Source: UBA6663 sp044226485 | Lineage (GTDB): Bacteria; Chloroflexota; Anaerolineae; Anaerolineales; UBA6663 | Reading direction: 5' to 3' | DNA length: 64,000 nucleotides | NCBI GenBank assembly: GCA_044226485.1 | Contig: JBGAGY010000008.1 | Span: 186,001 to 250,000 of the forward strand | Shown here: in pieces, positions 61,497-64,000 of the stretch | How positions within the stretch are numbered: position 1 is the stretch's first letter | How the letters are laid out: every line of letters begins with the position of its first letter | Program-made: the position numbers and the translations under genes | Notes under the pieces: model-generated | Databases searched by the model: none | What the model was told of the DNA's origin: nothing | The model's input: the letters and a program-made list of their open reading frames with translations, nothing else

Positions 61497-61755
61497 TAAA
61501 GTGTATTGTCATTTGTCTCAAGCCTTTGGACAATCGACGGCCCTGCAATGGGCTTCTGCCTTACCTGAGGGTGAGTGAATGGCTGCGTGCCGCCGATCGA
61601 TACTGATGGGTCAGGCGAAATCCGGCCTGCCCACGAGGGCGTCGCCTGAACCGGGGAGGTGCCTGTCTGACGATCACTGACCGCTTCCATCCGGGCCCGA
61701 TGTGGGCTCGTTCCAGTCTGACGATGGTGACCCGATCTGAATGGAGGAGGATTGT
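61497..61755 (+). other. Long 5-prime leader of the sugar-binding lipoprotein gene
   Basis: About 250 bases lie between the predicted promoter and the start codon. An 8-bp stem TCAGGCGA / TCGCCTGA (61611-61618 with 61642-61649) is the clearest structure. A short frame from the ATG at 61579 has no ribosome binding site. No known riboswitch was recognised. Confidence 0.35.
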
Positions 61756-63480
61756 ATGAAGAAGAGTCGCTTGAACCTGGCCGTTTCGATTACTTCGGCC
61801 CTTGGGCTCATCCTCGCATCCTGCGCGGCGCCCACTGCGACGCCTGCGCCGGAAGCGACGGAGGCCCCCGCCAACCCGACCACTGCGGCTGAGCCCACCA
61901 AGGCTCCTGAGGCTACCGCGGCGCCCGAAGCCACTCTGGCTCCGGCGTTGGAAGGCTGGCGCGCCCTCGATGCCTATTCACCGTATCCCGAGAAGCTGTC
62001 GCTGACCCTGGTGAAGGGTGGGCAGGAAAACGCCTCGCTGTTGCCCGAAGGCGAGACGATCGAGGACAACCGCGCGCTGCAGTACATCGAAGACACGCTC
62101 AACATCGACGTGAGCTACTCGTGGGTCGTGCCCAGCGACAGCTACGCCGATAAGCTCAACCTGGCGATCTCGAGCGGCGACATCCCGGATGCCATGATCG
62201 TCACGCCGATCCAGCTCCAGCAACTCGTGGAGGCTGGCGTCCTCGAGGAGATGACCCCGTACATCGACAAGTACGCGAACAAAGACATCCTCGAGAACTA
62301 CAGCCAGACCAATGGCGTGGCCCTGCAGGCCGCCACGATCGACGGCAAGGTCTGGGGCGTCCCGAACGTCCAGCCGCAGGCCGATGCGCCGCTGATGGTC
62401 TGGGTTCGCCAGGACTGGCTCGACAAGCTCGGCCTGAAGGGGCCGCAGACCGTCGAAGATGTCGAGGCGATCGCCAAGGCCTTCATGGCAGGGGATCCCG
62501 ACGGCAACGGCGAGGCCGACACGATCGGCCTGACCGGCACGCTCAACCCCGTGATGGTGCCCAGCAATCTGCACGGCTATGACGTGATCTTCAATTCGTT
62601 CGGCTCCTTCCCGACCCTCTTCTGGAAGCGGGACGGCAAGATCGTCTACGGTTCGACGCAGCCCGAGACGAAAGAGGCGCTCGCTCTGTTGGCGCGGTGG
62701 TATCAGGAAGGGATCATCGATCCTGACTTCGCCACCAAGAACACCGATGCCTCGAACGAGATCGTGGTCAGCGGGCGCAGCGGCATCATGATCGGCCCGT
62801 GGTGGATCTCGTGGTGGCCGTTGAACGACTCGGTCAAGAACGACCCGAACGCCAACTGGCAGCCGTTCATGATCAAGGACAAGAACGGTAAAGACACATA
62901 CTCGATGGGCGACTACACGAACAGCTTCGTGGTGGTCAAGAAGGGCTACGCCCATCCCGAGGTCGTGCTCAAGATCCTCAACATCCAGAACGACTTCAGC
63001 TACGGCTACAACGACGCTCCGTCGTACTACGACAACTTCAACGAAATCTGGAACCTGCTGTTCCCGATCCCGTTCCTGATCGAGCAGCCGTACGTCGTGG
63101 AGCGCATGGGCCGCGACTACCAGTCAGCGCTCGACGGCAAGCTCTCGCCCGATACCTTCGGCGAGGCCATGAAGGTCGAGTTCCAGCAAATCCAGGCCGA
63201 CATCGCGAGCCCGCGCAGCGACTCGGCCAACTGGGCGACTCGTATGGCCCGCCTTGACGCGGCGCAGTTGCTGGCCGCTGGCTACGACGAGGTCCGCTCC
63301 GACCCGAGCGCCGTGCGCTTCTACTCGGTCGACCCGAACTGGCCGTCGTTGAAGAAGATGGAAGAGGAAGCTCTCCTGCTTATCATCACAGGCGCGCAGC
63401 CCGTCGATTCCTTCGACACCTTCGTGCAGCAGTGGAACGACAGTGGTGGCGCGGCGCTGCTGGAGGCGATGAACAAGTAG
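61756..63480 (+). CDS. LplA-type extracellular sugar-binding lipoprotein
   Basis: A 574-residue binding protein. A signal peptide with lipobox LILASCAAP (Cys near 23) and a Pro/Ala/Thr/Glu-rich linker lead to a large two-lobed domain with KLNLAISSGDIPDAMIV, IDGKVWGVPNVQPQADAPLM and VRQDWLDKLGL, followed by a calcium-loop-like DPDGNGEADTIGL. Size and motifs match the LplA group of oligosaccharide binding proteins from Firmicutes and Chloroflexota. The ATG at 61756 has GGAGGAGG six bases upstream. It is followed by a heptamer hairpin and an LplB-type permease, so it heads a second sugar ABC operon. Confidence 0.93.
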   Translation: MKKSRLNLAVSITSALGLILASCAAPTATPAPEATEAPANPTTAAEPTKAPEATAAPEATLAPALEGWRALDAYSPYPEKLSLTLVKGGQENASLLPEGETIEDNRALQYIEDTLNIDVSYSWVVPSDSYADKLNLAISSGDIPDAMIVTPIQLQQLVEAGVLEEMTPYIDKYANKDILENYSQTNGVALQAATIDGKVWGVPNVQPQADAPLMVWVRQDWLDKLGLKGPQTVEDVEAIAKAFMAGDPDGNGEADTIGLTGTLNPVMVPSNLHGYDVIFNSFGSFPTLFWKRDGKIVYGSTQPETKEALALLARWYQEGIIDPDFATKNTDASNEIVVSGRSGIMIGPWWISWWPLNDSVKNDPNANWQPFMIKDKNGKDTYSMGDYTNSFVVVKKGYAHPEVVLKILNIQNDFSYGYNDAPSYYDNFNEIWNLLFPIPFLIEQPYVVERMGRDYQSALDGKLSPDTFGEAMKVEFQQIQADIASPRSDSANWATRMARLDAAQLLAAGYDEVRSDPSAVRFYSVDPNWPSLKKMEEEALLLIITGAQPVDSFDTFVQQWNDSGGAALLEAMNK

Positions 63481-63507
63481 TCCGGGTCTTTGAGACGTCC
63501 GTTAGCG

Positions 63508-63581
63508 GACCAATGACGAAGGACGAATGACGAAGGTTGAATGGCCGTTCAATCTTCGTCGTTCGTCTTTCGTCATTGGTC
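63508..63581. repeat. Heptamer-based hairpin between binding-protein and permease genes
   Basis: The 34-bp arms 63508-63541 and 63548-63581 pair at 31 of 34 positions around a 6-base loop. The arms consist of 7-bp units (GACCAAT, GACGAAG, GACGAAT, GACGAAG). Its place, 28 bp after a binding-protein stop, mirrors the unrelated hairpin at 36264-36303. Confidence 0.87.
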
Positions 63582-63635
63582 GCACCGTAGGCGCCCGGTT
63601 GACTGTCTGAGAGAGCGCGCAGGACAAGGAGCCGC

Positions 63636-64000
63636 ATGCAAAGAAAAACCGACACGCTCGCGTACTATCTGATGAGCCTGCCCGGGCTCGTGCTGCTCGT
63701 CGCTTTCACGTTTGTGCCGCTGATTTATTCAGTCATCGCGTTTCAGAAGTTCACGCCGGCGCGCGGCATCGCCAACTCACCGTGGGTGGGTTTCGACAAC
63801 TTCTTCTTCCTGTTTCGCATCCAGGATGCCTGGGAGGTCTTCGGCAACACGCTGTTTATCGCGACGGCCAAGATCGTGCTGATCCTGATCGTGGCTGTCA
63901 CTTTCGCGTTGCTGCTGAACGAGGTGCGCTTCGCCACCGCCAAGCGGACCATTCAGACCATGGTGTACCTGCCGCACTTCTTGTCGTGGGTCATCCTGGC
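63636..64000 (+). CDS. LplB-type polysaccharide ABC transporter permease (3-prime end outside window)
   Basis: The first 121 residues of a membrane permease. A short start MQRKTDTLAYYLMSLPG is followed by the first helix LVLLVAFTFVPLIYSVIAF, a loop with WVGFDNFFFLFR, helix 2 around TAKIVLILIVAVTFALLL and the segment QTMVYLPHFLSWVILA, which is typical of LplB proteins. The ATG at 63636 has AAGGA six bases upstream. The frame stays open to the window edge; about 200 residues including the EAA loop should follow. It pairs with the LplA-type lipoprotein just upstream. Confidence 0.9.
   Translation, partial: MQRKTDTLAYYLMSLPGLVLLVAFTFVPLIYSVIAFQKFTPARGIANSPWVGFDNFFFLFRIQDAWEVFGNTLFIATAKIVLILIVAVTFALLLNEVRFATAKRTIQTMVYLPHFLSWVIL

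Overview
The window looks like a piece of a high-GC chromosome from a free-living bacterium, most probably of the phylum Chloroflexota. This is an inference from several traits: sugar-binding lipoproteins with Thr/Pro/Ala or repeated Arg-Glu-Thr-Glu linkers behind the lipobox, very long PAS/GAF signalling proteins, GH38, GH2 and GH84 enzymes mixed with DUF1537, ROK and class II aldolase genes, and many short intergenic repeats. No rRNA, tRNA, CRISPR array, phage gene or transposase was seen.

Layout. 1-2167: a possible C-terminal gene fragment, then phosphoglucomutase (pgm) on the plus strand. 2185-2441: a 77-bp perfect inverted repeat between convergent genes. 2454-37766: about 35 kb of minus-strand genes, most joined by 4-bp ATGA or GTGA overlaps, forming one or a few polycistrons for carbohydrate use. 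Read in the direction of transcription they are: a sugar-binding lipoprotein and two ABC permeases; a clan GH-D-like glycosidase, a racemase-like protein, an FGGY kinase and a class II aldolase; GH84, a truncated glycosidase, a fusion GH38, a tandem metallo-beta-lactamase protein and a D-lyxose isomerase; a TIM-barrel isomerase, a Gfo/Idh dehydrogenase, a decayed ABC exporter and a GH43 lipoprotein; GH38 and GH2 beta-mannosidase; an OtnC/OtnK-like pair; and SIS isomerase, ROK kinase, GH3 and GH38.

38095-42048: an unusual regulator (HTH, degenerate ATPase, receiver) convergent with a multi-TM hybrid histidine kinase. These are plausible controllers of the sugar operon. 42213-44954: a second GH2 enzyme. 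45033-61286: mainly signalling (a BrkB/YihY membrane protein, a 4xPAS-4xGAF-HD-GYP protein, a DUF362 protein, a chemoreceptor, a cupin, and a 2001-residue hybrid kinase with about ten PAS domains). 61450-64000: a well-formed promoter with a flanking palindrome, an LplA-type binding lipoprotein and the start of an LplB-type permease, cut by the window edge.

How it fits together. Three alpha-mannosidases, one beta-mannosidase and one GH84 beta-N-acetylglucosaminidase match the linkages of an N-glycan or related mannose-rich glycan. Only the GH43 protein and the binding proteins have export signals, so the picture is uptake of oligosaccharides through the ABC system and depolymerisation in the cytoplasm. 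Isomerase, kinase and aldolase genes would feed the released sugars into central metabolism. No ABC ATPase is encoded here; a shared MsmX/UgpC-type ATPase elsewhere would be needed.

Four kinds of noncoding repeat fill the gaps: heptamer arrays (GACNNNN), nonamer arrays (CGCGGATTN), a nested palindromic element in two copies, and two adjacent tandem arrays with about 33-bp and 34-bp periods. They create many false open frames and false N-terminal extensions, so several starts were moved inward to the ATG, GTG or TTG that has a ribosome binding site or an operon overlap.
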